Assembly: GCA_964412395.1 (NCBI GenBank)
Contig: CAYPOY010000291.1
Location: 1-6,810 of the forward strand
Direction: 5' to 3'
Source: CAYPOY01 sp964412395
GTDB taxonomy: Bacteria > Chloroflexota > Anaerolineae > B4-G1
Length of the DNA: 6,810 nucleotides
Below, one piece after another: positions 1 through 4,905 of this stretch (its first letter is position 1; every line of letters starts with the position of its first letter). The notes below the pieces were generated by a model. That model worked only from the letters and a program-made list of their open reading frames with translations. It was not told the origin of the DNA and searched no databases. Position numbers and translations under genes: made by a program.

Positions 1-233
1 AGACCTGGTTGACTTCACCCGAATTCCCGACAGCCAGGTCGAGGTCACCGTCCCCGTCCCAGTCCCCCCAGGCCACGCTAGAGGTGTGCTTCCCGTCGCC
101 CGTGGACTCCCAGGCCAGGCTGAGGCTTCCCCCCTCGTTCTCGTAGACCTGGTTGACTTCACCGTAATAATTCCCGACGGCCAGGTCGAGGTCGCCATCC
201 CCGTCCCAATCCCCCCAGGCCAGGCTAGAGGTG
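1..233. repeat. Direct DNA repeats encoding FG-GAP blades
   Basis: Segments 1-86 and 145-233 are near-identical direct repeats. Their offset is 144 bp at the left end and 147 bp at the right end because of one in-frame 3-bp difference. Both copies encode the AWGDWDGDGDLDLAVGN blade core. The low divergence suggests recent duplication or homogenisation of propeller blades. Confidence 0.8.
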
Positions 234-388
234 AACATTGTCTCCGTACCAACAGAGATGAAGTCCGTGCCCAGGTCGGCGCGGGCGGGGCGAGGCGTCA
301 GACAGAGCCAGAGGGTGCCCAGGCTCAAACCGACCAGAATACCGGCGACGCCGGCCTGCCAACGTCGGTGGGTTGTGCTGCTATTCAT
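1..388 (-). CDS. Secreted FG-GAP/VCBS repeat protein, N-terminal part (cut by window edge)
   Basis: The reading frame starts at the ATG at 388 and stays open for 129 codons to the left edge, so the C-terminus is missing. GGAGGT sits 5 nt upstream of the ATG. Residues 1-37 look like a signal peptide: Arg8-Arg9, a hydrophobic core at about 13-30, and an ARA cleavage site before Asp38. Two copies of a SSxAWGDWDGDGDLDLAVGN motif follow, about 48 residues apart. The acidic DxDGDGDxD loop is the calcium-binding signature of FG-GAP/VCBS blades, which build integrin-like beta-propellers. The protein is therefore probably exported and placed at the surface or outside the cell, as an adhesion or scaffold protein; its ligand cannot be inferred. 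Its start overlaps the last 8 bp of the upstream Uma2 gene, so translation may be coupled to it. Family assignment is firm; the role is not. Confidence 0.88.
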   Translation of the reverse strand, partial: MNSSTTHRRWQAGVAGILVGLSLGTLWLCLTPRPARADLGTDFISVGTETMFTSSLAWGDWDGDGDLDLAVGNYYGEVNQVYENEGGSLSLAWESTGDGKHTSSVAWGDWDGDGDLDLAVGNSGEVNQV

Positions 389-956
389 GGGTTACCTCCG
401 TAGGACGTGAAACGTGATGCGTGATGTGTGAACGGTACTCCATCGCCGTCTGGCTGGCAGGGTAGACCAGCCACAGCAACCGCGTGCCGGCCCGCAGATA
501 GTCGGCGACCTTCTCGTGAATCCCCTGGGCCGTCTCTGAGGGGGAGATGATCTCGATCACCAGGTCAGGAGCGATGGCCCAGAACCACTCCGGCTCTCCT
601 TCGGGAGGGATACGATCTCGGCGCACGAAAGCCACGTCCGGGGCACGGATCGTCAGCAGCTCGGCCTCCAACTCGAAGCCAGGCTCGGCAGTATAGACCT
701 CGCCCAGACCATACTCCTCAACACAGCCTCCCAGCGCACGGTCCAGACGGGAAGCAAACTTTCCGTGACGGGTGCTTGCTGGTGTCATCATGATCAACTC
801 TCCCTGTACCAGCTCGTAGCGGTTCTCGTCGTCGGCCAGGGCCAGCAGGTCCTCCGCCGTCCAGATTTTCTTTTCTTGCGGCGTCTCCCGCTGCACCGGC
901 GCTGGAGCAGATGCCGCCGGAGCCGGGCGCGTTACCTCCACCACATCCTGAGACAT
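381..956 (-). CDS. Uma2-family (DUF820) PD-(D/E)XK nuclease-fold protein, C-terminus truncated
   Basis: This 191-residue protein starts at the ATG at 956, chosen because GGAGG lies 7 nt upstream; the in-frame ATG at 977 has no such site. Residues 1-30 are a Pro/Ala-rich tail. The Uma2 core follows: RYELVQGEL (46-54), APDVAFV (105-111), PDLVIEIISPS (130-140), a lysine in HEKVADYL (148-153), and RLLWLVYP (159-166). D107, E135 and K149 are the likely catalytic set. In this family the strand ending in VxVYR is normally followed by some 25-30 residues including a conserved LPGF-type segment. Here the frame runs from MEYR straight into SHITHHVSR, which is a translation of the 7-bp repeat at 406-433, and stops inside the next gene. 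The protein is thus probably shortened and may be inactive. Uma2 proteins are very numerous in some lineages and their biological role is unsettled. Confidence 0.85.
   Translation of the reverse strand: MSQDVVEVTRPAPAASAPAPVQRETPQEKKIWTAEDLLALADDENRYELVQGELIMMTPASTRHGKFASRLDRALGGCVEEYGLGEVYTAEPGFELEAELLTIRAPDVAFVRRDRIPPEGEPEWFWAIAPDLVIEIISPSETAQGIHEKVADYLRAGTRLLWLVYPASQTAMEYRSHITHHVSRPTEVTHE
406..433 (+). repeat. Heptamer array A1 (CGTGAnn), 4 units
   Basis: Four contiguous 7-bp units in perfect register: CGTGAAA, CGTGATG, CGTGATG, TGTGAAC. The array lies inside the 3' end of the Uma2 frame and encodes its aberrant tail. On the Uma2 coding strand the unit reads TTTCACG, which has no stop codon in any frame. 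Confidence 0.85.
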
Positions 957-1014
957 TGGCTTACCTCCTGATAGCACAAACTGCCTTACTTCTGACCTGC
1001 ATCCACAGACTGTC

Positions 1015-1035
1015 CCCGGCTTGACGGTGGCCGGG
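1015..1035. other. GC hairpin in the Uma2/Crp spacer
   Basis: CCCGGC (1015-1020) and GCCGGG (1030-1035) form a perfect 6-bp stem with a 9-nt loop. It lies about 60 bp upstream of the Uma2 start. There is no adjacent T-run, so it is not a standard terminator. I could not find a convincing promoter for Uma2 between 957 and 1070. Confidence 0.4.
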
Positions 1036-1070
1036 CCCTGATGAAAACAGCATCCCTTTTTGCTCCCACA

Positions 1071-1146
1071 ACACTACAACGAATTGGGAAACCAACGAAT
1101 TCTCTCCCACTCAGCCATTCGTTTTATTCTAAATTCGTTGTCGTGT
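1071..1146. repeat. Octamer inverted repeat B1 (CGAATTnn type)
   Basis: The arms at 1071-1100 and 1117-1146 are inverted copies matching at 24 of 30 positions, with a 16-nt loop. Each arm is itself built of 8-bp units. The left arm has CGAATTGG, GAAACCAA, CGAATTCT (1080-1103). The right arm has GCCATTCG, TTTTATTC, TAAATTCG, TTGTCGTG (1114-1145). The left arm shares the 12-mer AATTGGGAAACC with the array at 6171-6202. The two halves keep the same 8-bp phase, so this is probably an expanded palindrome rather than a chance hairpin. Confidence 0.7.
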
Positions 1147-1177
1147 CCCCCAGCAACCGCTCTTCCGAGATAACTCG

Positions 1178-1269
1178 TTTCACGTCTCACGTTTCACGTT
1201 TCACGTTTCACGCCTCACGTTTCACGTCTCACGTTTCACGTTTCACGTTTCACGTTTCACGTCTTCACG
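1178..1269 (+). repeat. Heptamer array A2 (TTTCACG), 12 perfect-register units
   Basis: Twelve contiguous 7-bp units fill 1178-1261, and an 8-bp variant, TCTTCACG, closes the array at 1269. The last five bases, TCACG, are invariant in every unit; only the first two vary (TT, TC or CC). The array ends 6 bp before the stop codon of the Crp-family gene and so lies immediately downstream of it, between that gene and Uma2. It resembles in form the short tandemly repeated repetitive (STRR) heptamers known from cyanobacteria, although the sequence need not be related. Confidence 0.95.
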
Positions 1270-1275
1270 TCCCAC

Positions 1276-2028
1276 TCACCACTCCATCCCACCGCGAACC
1301 GCCTCTATCCTGCCGTCCCGTTCCCTCTCGACCGCCGGCAGGTCGAGGATGGTGATCCTCCCGGCCTCATACTCCACCAGCCCCCGTTTGCGCCAATCCC
1401 GCAGGATGCGGTTGATCCACTCCCGGCGGGCGCCGACGAGCGACGCCAGGCCGGCCTGGTTCAGGGACAGGTCCAGTATGTACCGTTTCCCCGCTTCTAT
1501 TTCCTGGCCGAACTGCTCGTTGTAGAACAGCAGGATATGCAGCAACCGTCCGGCAGCGTCGAACTGGGCGATCGTTTCCGCGTAAGCGGCGGTCCAACGC
1601 ACTTTGCTGGCCAGCAGCCTGGTCATCTCTATCGCCAGGTCGGGTATTTCTCGCATGTGCTGTAGGAACCTATCCTGCGTCATTTCCAGCACTGCGCAGC
1701 GCTCTATAGCTTTGGCCGTGGCCGAGCGGGGCTGACTGTCTATAGTAGCAAATTCGCCGATGAAGTCGTAAGTGGAGAAGATATTGATAGAGGTTTCGTT
1801 GCCGGAGGGACTGGTCTTGAAGATACGGACTTTGCCCCTCACGACGATGTACAACTCGTGGCCGTGATCTCCCTGGTGGAAGATGATCTCGCCCTTGTCA
1901 TACTCCCTGAGACGAAAGTCGTCCGCCAAGACCGCCAGGTCTTTTTCTCTGAGATCGGCGAAGAGGGGAACGTTCTTGAGGAGAGCGATTCTCCCGGACA
2001 GCGGATCTTTGCGAGATCGTGGGTGCAT
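1276..2028 (-). CDS. Crp/Fnr-family transcriptional regulator
   Basis: A 250-residue protein, close to the usual family length, starting at the ATG at 2028 with AGGGGG about 7 nt upstream. The frame stays open further upstream, but that stretch only translates spacer repeats. Residues about 20-135 form the cyclic-nucleotide-binding beta-roll (LKNVPLFADL; GEIIFHQGDHGHELYIVVRG). The phosphate-binding cassette IGEFATIDSQPRSATAKA (90-107) keeps Gly91, Glu92, Pro100, Arg101, Ser102 and Ala103, so nucleotide binding is plausible. A long C-helix covers about 120-160. The winged helix lies at about 185-228, with recognition helix ARREWINRILRDWRKRG (200-216). Only one cysteine (111) is visible in this stretch, which argues against an FNR-type iron-sulfur sensor. 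Its own promoter and dyads upstream suggest autoregulation. The regulated genes and the ligand are unknown. Confidence 0.93.
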   Translation of the reverse strand: MHPRSRKDPLSGRIALLKNVPLFADLREKDLAVLADDFRLREYDKGEIIFHQGDHGHELYIVVRGKVRIFKTSPSGNETSINIFSTYDFIGEFATIDSQPRSATAKAIERCAVLEMTQDRFLQHMREIPDLAIEMTRLLASKVRWTAAYAETIAQFDAAGRLLHILLFYNEQFGQEIEAGKRYILDLSLNQAGLASLVGARREWINRILRDWRKRGLVEYEAGRITILDLPAVERERDGRIEAVRGGMEW

Positions 2029-2049
2029 GGTGTGCCCCCTATTCTGAAG

Positions 2050-2101
2050 CGTGATGCGTGATGCGTGAAACGTGATGCGTAATTGCGGTTCACGTTTGAC
2101 G
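2050..2101. repeat. Heptamer array A3, inverted halves, in the Crp leader
   Basis: Forward units CGTGATG, CGTGATG, CGTGAAA, CGTGATG (2050-2077) and CGTAATTG are followed by the opposite-orientation units TTCACG and TTTGACG (2089-2101). The array begins 22 bp upstream of the Crp start codon and lies inside the predicted 5' leader. The transcript could fold it into a hairpin. Confidence 0.8.
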
Positions 2102-2106
2102 TCCAT

Positions 2107-2135
2107 ATTATACACCAAAATTGGTTTGTGTGCCG
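2107..2135 (-). promoter_or_regulatory. Probable promoter of the Crp-family gene
   Basis: On the minus strand a perfect TATAAT covers 2107-2112, preceded directly by TG. The -35 region (around 2129-2135, GGCAC) is weak, as expected for an activator-dependent promoter. A 5-2-5 dyad (ACCAA, TTGGT; 2114-2125) sits in the spacer. The leader would be about 70 nt. Confidence 0.55.
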
Positions 2136-2192
2136 TGTGGCAAGACACATTCTTTCCGTGCGCTGCAACACAGGTGGGATGTGTCGCAGGGC
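2127..2192. promoter_or_regulatory. Two operator-like dyads upstream of the Crp promoter
   Basis: Dyad 1 at about 2128-2149 has TGTGTGCC facing GGCAAGACACA, an imperfect inverted repeat with outer TGTGT and ACACA. Dyad 2 has 13-nt arms at 2160-2172 and 2180-2192, matching at 11 of 13 positions around a 7-nt centre, with inner ACACA and TGTGT. The TGTG/CACA half-sites recall Crp-type operators (TGTGA-N6-TCACA), but the spacing differs. Binding by the neighbouring regulator is inference. Confidence 0.4.
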
Positions 2193-2225
2193 ATAGACTG
2201 TTTTGGTCAACGATGGTATGATGAG

Positions 2226-2281
2226 CGTGAAACGTGATGCGTGGCTGGTTACGTTTGACACTTGACGTTTCACGTTTCACG
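2226..2281. repeat. Heptamer array A4, inverted halves
   Basis: Forward units CGTGAAA and CGTGATG (2226-2239) face four opposite-orientation units in exact register: TTTGACA, CTTGACG, TTTCACG, TTTCACG (2254-2281). The array directly borders the coding remnant on its right. Confidence 0.85.
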
Positions 2282-2298
2282 AACGGTGCACACAATGA

Positions 2299-2406
2299 AC
2301 ACTTTTTTACCGCCAGAGCCACCTGGAGATCGTGCGCGTGGTGGTGGATCAGACGCTGCACCTCCTGGTGCTGGTGGCGCTCGCCGTGTTTCTCGTTGGG
2401 GTGTGA
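2299..2406 (+). pseudogene. Remnant of a membrane protein C-terminus (possibly DUF3307-like)
   Basis: A 35-codon open stretch ends with TGA at 2404-2406 and has no ATG; a TGA lies just upstream at 2296-2298. The end reads EIVRVVVDQTLHLLVLVALA followed by FLVGV, a hydrophobic membrane segment. The DQxLHLL pattern resembles the C-terminal helix of DUF3307 membrane proteins as I remember them. The left boundary falls within 20 bp of heptamer array A4, suggesting that the rest of the gene was lost at the repeat. The remaining part of the spacer up to 2589 shows no gene, apart from an equally short open stretch near 2533-2583. Confidence 0.3.
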
Positions 2407-2412
2407 AGCAAG

Positions 2413-2522
2413 ATATGACATCGAATAAAGAGGATTAAACGAATTGGCGTTGGGGCCAATGTCCCACTTAACCTCGCAACTGCGGTACAAGTCCGGTTAA
2501 TCCTCCTGATTCGTTGTCATAT
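2413..2522. repeat. 110-bp inverted repeat B2 (octamer type)
   Basis: The arms at 2413-2438 and 2497-2522 are inverted copies matching at 23 of 26 positions, separated by 58 nt. They include the exact pair GAGGATTAA and TTAATCCTC. The left arm continues inward with the octamer CGAATTGG and then CGTTGGGG, tying it to locus B1. The size and terminal inverted arms also fit a MITE-like element, but no target-site duplication is obvious. Confidence 0.65.
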
Positions 2523-2589
2523 TCAGGCCAAGGGTGGATGCGCTGAGGTCGCTGCACCAGCAGGCGAACGGCGACGTAGGATGAAGCAA

Positions 2590-3033
2590 TTATTCGGAGT
2601 ACTTGCGTAGGAACTCATCCGGCGTCAGGCACTCGAACAGACGCTGCCGGGCGGCCGCCTGCTGCACCAACTCGCGGTTGGCCAAAACGAAGCATTCGGC
2701 CCGGCCGCGCAATGCCGTCAGATAGATGCCTATGTCCTCACGAGGGATGTCAGCCTGGGCTTCCAGTTCACGCTTTTCGTCTACCGAGACGATAACATAC
2801 TCGATAGAATAGTCCTGCCATATCCGGCTGAGCAGGTAGCCTGTCCAGTCTTTGCCTCCCGTGCGCCGCCCCACACGCCGGATTTGCGCCACCAGTTCAT
2901 CAGAGAGGATCAGCGTCACGTCGGGGTGATCTACCAGGGCGTGCAAGACACGCTTCTCGGGGCTATCGGGGTCGAGGAAACCGAGGATGAATACGTTCGT
3001 ATCCAGCAACAGCCGCGATGGAGGTACTACCAT
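2590..3033 (-). CDS. PIN-domain toxin (VapC-like ribonuclease)
   Basis: A 147-residue protein of typical single-PIN-domain size. The N-terminal strand RLLLDTNVFI carries the first metal-binding acid, Asp11. The later acids are Glu46 (SDELV) and Asp100 (IPREDIGIYLTAL). The fourth position, usually Asp in a TxD motif, reads ANREL here with Asn119. PIN proteins of toxin-antitoxin modules are Mg-dependent ribonucleases acting in the cytoplasm. The start at 3033 overlaps the antitoxin stop by 7 bp (ATGGTAG), which points to translational coupling. A close AGGA lies just upstream inside the antitoxin gene. The assignment to a type II toxin-antitoxin pair rests on fold motifs plus gene order; the RNA target is unknown. 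Confidence 0.85.
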   Translation of the reverse strand: MVVPPSRLLLDTNVFILGFLDPDSPEKRVLHALVDHPDVTLILSDELVAQIRRVGRRTGGKDWTGYLLSRIWQDYSIEYVIVSVDEKRELEAQADIPREDIGIYLTALRGRAECFVLANRELVQQAAARQRLFECLTPDEFLRKYSE

Positions 3034-3323
3034 TCCTGAGCCAGTTCACGTTTGGCCTCGCGCACCAGGGACAACACCTGCTCACGCGTGGTGTAGCCGC
3101 TGCGCTCGAACGCAGTGCGCATCAGCGCGCTCAACTCTTCCCGCGACAGCGGTTCTGGCGTGTCCACCTTGCGCAGGTAGACCAGCCCTGGCCTCAGCGG
3201 AAATACGAGTACCCGGTCGCCCTCGTGCAGGCCGGCTAATGATAGTAGCCCCTGGGTCAACGCCAGTCCCCCGCCTGGATCAACCTGGAGTACAGCAGGC
3301 TTTACGTGAGTCTCTGTTGCCAT
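3027..3323 (-). CDS. AbrB/MazE-like antitoxin
   Basis: A 98-residue protein starting at the ATG at 3323, with GGGAG 8 nt upstream. Residues about 9-53 fit a SpoVT-AbrB swapped-hairpin DNA-binding domain: VLQVDPGGGLALTQGLLSLAG, then GLHEGDRVLVFP and a final VYLRKV strand. Residues 59-98 are helical and charged (REELSALMRTAFERSGYTT, REQVLSLVREAKRELAQEW) and would wrap the toxin. In this family the N-terminal dimer binds the operon's own promoter and the C-terminal tail neutralises the PIN toxin. The gene is first in a two-gene operon, overlaps the toxin by 7 bp, and has its own strong promoter 34 bp upstream. The usual proline of the AbrB motif (RxxLP) is replaced here by LALTQ, so it is a divergent member. 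Confidence 0.8.
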   Translation of the reverse strand: MATETHVKPAVLQVDPGGGLALTQGLLSLAGLHEGDRVLVFPLRPGLVYLRKVDTPEPLSREELSALMRTAFERSGYTTREQVLSLVREAKRELAQEW

Positions 3324-3356
3324 CTCATCATCTCCCGCGCTGCAAGGTCCAAATTC

Positions 3357-3385
3357 ATTTTAACACAGTTTACCTGGCCTGGCAA
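3357..3385 (-). promoter_or_regulatory. Promoter of the antitoxin-toxin operon
   Basis: On the minus strand: TTGCCA (3380-3385), a 17-nt spacer, and TAAAAT (3357-3362) with an extended -10 TGT before it. The start of transcription would fall near 3350, giving a leader of about 27 nt. The spacer and -35 hold a CCAGG-CCAGG tandem that could take part in operator binding by the antitoxin. Confidence 0.75.
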
Positions 3386-3408
3386 TCAAGAACGGGATGC
3401 GCGGGACG

Positions 3409-3429
3409 CATGAAGCGTGAAACGTGAAG
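3409..3429 (+). repeat. Heptamer array A5, 3 units
   Basis: CATGAAG, CGTGAAA, CGTGAAG in perfect 7-bp register. It lies between the toxin-antitoxin promoter and a coding remnant. Confidence 0.8.
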
Positions 3430-3430
3430 C

Positions 3431-3565
3431 GCTCTCCCGTCCGACCTGCTTCACCTGGTTGAGGATGATGGCACCCCCTTGGGCCCGCAGATGTCGCCAC
3501 GCCTGCTGGGCCGACCACCACGGGAACTGGACCCAACCCTCGATGACGTGCTGTTGCACCTCCAG
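3431..3565 (-). pseudogene. Coding remnant, weakly SDR-like
   Basis: Forty-five codons are open between a TAG (3566-3568) and heptamer array A5, with no plausible start. The peptide includes FPWWSAQQAWRHLRAQGGAI and ILNQVKQVGRES and has a protein-like composition, unlike the other frames. The run AWRHLRAQGGAIILN faintly resembles the helix and strand before the catalytic serine in short-chain dehydrogenases, but the serine motif is not kept. It runs straight into the repeat units on its 3' side. From 3566 to 3654 I see nothing else recognisable. Confidence 0.25.
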
Positions 3566-3654
3566 CTATTTCTTGTCCACAGTGTGATACGCTCATCATA
3601 ATGGGACAGACTTTCAACCATTTGGTCATCCGCAGGTTCTAAACTACGCCCACT

Positions 3655-3683
3655 TTGACCGTCGGCCTGGCCTGTGGTATACT
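3655..3683 (+). promoter_or_regulatory. Promoter of the membrane-anchored protein gene
   Basis: TTGACC (3655-3660), a 17-nt spacer, and TATACT (3678-3683) with TGG directly before it (extended -10). It drives the gene at 3777 with a leader of roughly 85-90 nt that contains the hairpin at 3701-3763. Confidence 0.8.
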
Positions 3684-3700
3684 CGATTGGAAGCATGTTA

Positions 3701-3763
3701 AACAGTAGACAACATACAGTAAACGGAATATCTCTCCCCGTCTACTGTCTACCGCCTACTGTT
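3701..3763. repeat. Heptamer inverted repeat D (CAGTAGA type) in a 5' leader
   Basis: The left arm has units CAGTAGA, CAACATA, CAGTAAA (3703-3723). The right arm has TCTACTG, TCTACCG, CCTACTG (3741-3761). Arms 3701-3726 and 3738-3763 pair at 20 of 26 positions, more if G-U pairs are counted, around an 11-nt loop. The hairpin ends 3 nt before the AGGAGG ribosome site (3767-3772), so it could affect translation. Confidence 0.75.
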
Positions 3764-3776
3764 ACCAGGAGGCAGT

Positions 3777-4826
3777 ATGTTGGACGACAGAGTACGTGTG
3801 ACCCTGTTCTGGTTCACCATCGGCATGATAATACTCGTCGCAATCGTGGCGGTCGTTACCCTCCTGCGAGCGTGTGTGGGGCCTGGGTCGGTGGAGCCTC
3901 CTCTGGCGATCCGCCCCGCCGAGATCAGCCTGTGCACCGATGAGCAACGCCAGTTCGTCGTCAAGGACGACGTTGAGGTCATATGGAGGGCCACAGGGGG
4001 CACTATCGGCGAGAGTGGCCTCTTCACCGCCGGTGATGCTCCGGGCGACTACGCCATCACAGCCATCCGAAGCAAACCGCGCCAGGTAGCCAAGGCCATC
4101 GTGCATGTCGTTACCTGCACTCCGACACCCACGCCCGCACCGTCCCCCACCGCCACCCCCCCCCCCCACCCCCCCCCCCCCCCCAACCCCCCCCCCCCCC
4201 CCGCGGGCCCCCCCCCCCCCCCCCCCACCCCCCCGGGCGACGTGGGCTCCTACGAGAGAGGATCTCCTGTCGAGGGAGTTCCCGCTGGTGTGGACATCCG
4301 CGCCGCCAGTGTGGGCAGCGACCTGCGAGTAGACCTTCAGCCCACCACAGGGGTGCCAGCGGAATTGACCGGCTGGGCCACCGAGGGTGAGGCGATGCTG
4401 TGGATCTCCCTCTACGAGCCTATCCCCAACCCCCCACCGTATACCGACTGGCTCTTCGCGCTCGACCTGGATGGTGACACCGCCACCGGCCGTCCCGTCG
4501 GTTCAGCGCGCATCAACCCCGACATAGGAGACGAGGCAATCGTCGGCGTCTTATACAGCCCCGCCAGTGGTGAGTACGCCCCCTACTTCCTGGTGTGGGA
4601 CCCGGCACAAGGGAACTTGACGGACGGGCCAGACGTGGTACGTTTCATCCTGAGCGAGTCGCGCACGCTGATCGGGCTGGCCCTGCCGTTGGAAACGCTC
4701 ACTCAGACAGCGGCGCAGGTCGCAGGCATGACCATCGCGCCCGAGGCCGTGAAGGGCCGGGCGGCGGTGCTCTCCTTCGCAGGGGAACAGGCGGTGGTAG
4801 ACTTTTACCCCGACCGCTCCGAGTAG
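3777..4826 (+). CDS. Membrane-anchored extracytoplasmic protein: Ig-like domain, Pro linker, unknown C-terminal domain
   Basis: A 349-residue protein with AGGAGG 4 nt before the ATG at 3777. Residues 8-30 form one transmembrane segment or uncleaved signal anchor. Cys33 follows LRA, a poor lipobox. Residues 41-113 look like a bacterial Ig-like (Big) domain: IRPAEISLCTDEQRQF, VIWRATGGTIGESGLFTA, then PGDYAITA. A low-complexity linker covers 114-154, first Thr-Pro, then almost pure proline from the poly-C DNA. Residues about 160-349 form a separate beta-rich domain with an acidic loop, LFALDLDGDTATGRPVG (226-242), and GDEAIVGVLYSP; I do not recognise its family. The stalk-like design suggests a domain displayed outside the membrane, perhaps for binding. 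It is a single-gene unit with its own promoter, convergent with rocD. Confidence 0.85.
   Translation: MLDDRVRVTLFWFTIGMIILVAIVAVVTLLRACVGPGSVEPPLAIRPAEISLCTDEQRQFVVKDDVEVIWRATGGTIGESGLFTAGDAPGDYAITAIRSKPRQVAKAIVHVVTCTPTPTPAPSPTATPPPHPPPPPNPPPPPAGPPPPPPTPPGDVGSYERGSPVEGVPAGVDIRAASVGSDLRVDLQPTTGVPAELTGWATEGEAMLWISLYEPIPNPPPYTDWLFALDLDGDTATGRPVGSARINPDIGDEAIVGVLYSPASGEYAPYFLVWDPAQGNLTDGPDVVRFILSESRTLIGLALPLETLTQTAAQVAGMTIAPEAVKGRAAVLSFAGEQAVVDFYPDRSE
4156..4234 (+). repeat. Near-pure poly-C tract encoding the proline linker
   Basis: Five C-runs of 12, 16, 16, 19 and 7 bases are interrupted by only A, AA, GCGGG and A. The frame is the same before and after the tract, so the written length is consistent with an intact gene. 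Such runs slip readily in vivo and are often miscounted by sequencers. Confidence 0.95.
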
Positions 4827-4834
4827 GTGAGTGG

Positions 4835-4865
4835 TATATTGGCAAGTTGGGAATGGGTAGATTGG
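4835..4865 (+). repeat. Octamer array C1 (nAnnTTGG)
   Basis: Units TATATTGG, CAAGTTGG, GAATGGG (7 bp), TAGATTGG lie between two convergent genes, 9 bp after the stop of the membrane-anchored protein. They have the same ending, TTGG, as the octamers at 6171-6186. The rest of this short spacer has only a small palindrome (4889-4902). Confidence 0.6.
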
Positions 4866-4905
4866 TTCCCGTGGTGAGTACTAGAATGCAGCGCCAGCGC
4901 TGATG

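Noticed and set aside
86..403. 105-residue plus-strand frame
   Set aside because: It is the antisense of the FG-GAP coding region, which has a signal peptide, a ribosome site and clear blade motifs.
1015..1061. Plus-strand terminator (hairpin plus T-run)
   Set aside because: The T-run at 1056-1061 is about 20 nt from the hairpin stem and no plus-strand gene ends here.
1178..1261. CRISPR array
   Set aside because: Units are 7 bp and contiguous, with no spacers; CRISPR repeats are much longer with unique spacers.
1041..1355. 104-residue plus-strand frame over the heptamer array
   Set aside because: The SRFTFHASRFTSHVSR heptads are just the 7-bp repeat translated; there is no ribosome site and it runs into the antisense of the regulator.
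2029..2490. 154-residue N-terminal extension of the Crp-family protein
   Set aside because: It translates the promoter region and heptamer/octamer repeats (ITFHASRIT strings). The family-length protein with a ribosome site starts at 2028.
3360..3696. Two minus-strand frames of 81 and 89 residues
   Set aside because: Composition is not protein-like, no ribosome site is evident, and they overlap the toxin-antitoxin promoter or the other gene's promoter; the third frame looks more like decayed coding sequence.
4105..4332. 75-residue plus-strand proline frame
   Set aside because: Poly-C reads as proline in every frame; the frame continuous with the 349-residue protein is the one supported on both sides.
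4889..4902. Terminator between the convergent genes
   Set aside because: CAGCGC and GCGCTG form a perfect palindrome, but the centre is only 2 nt and no T-run follows on either strand.
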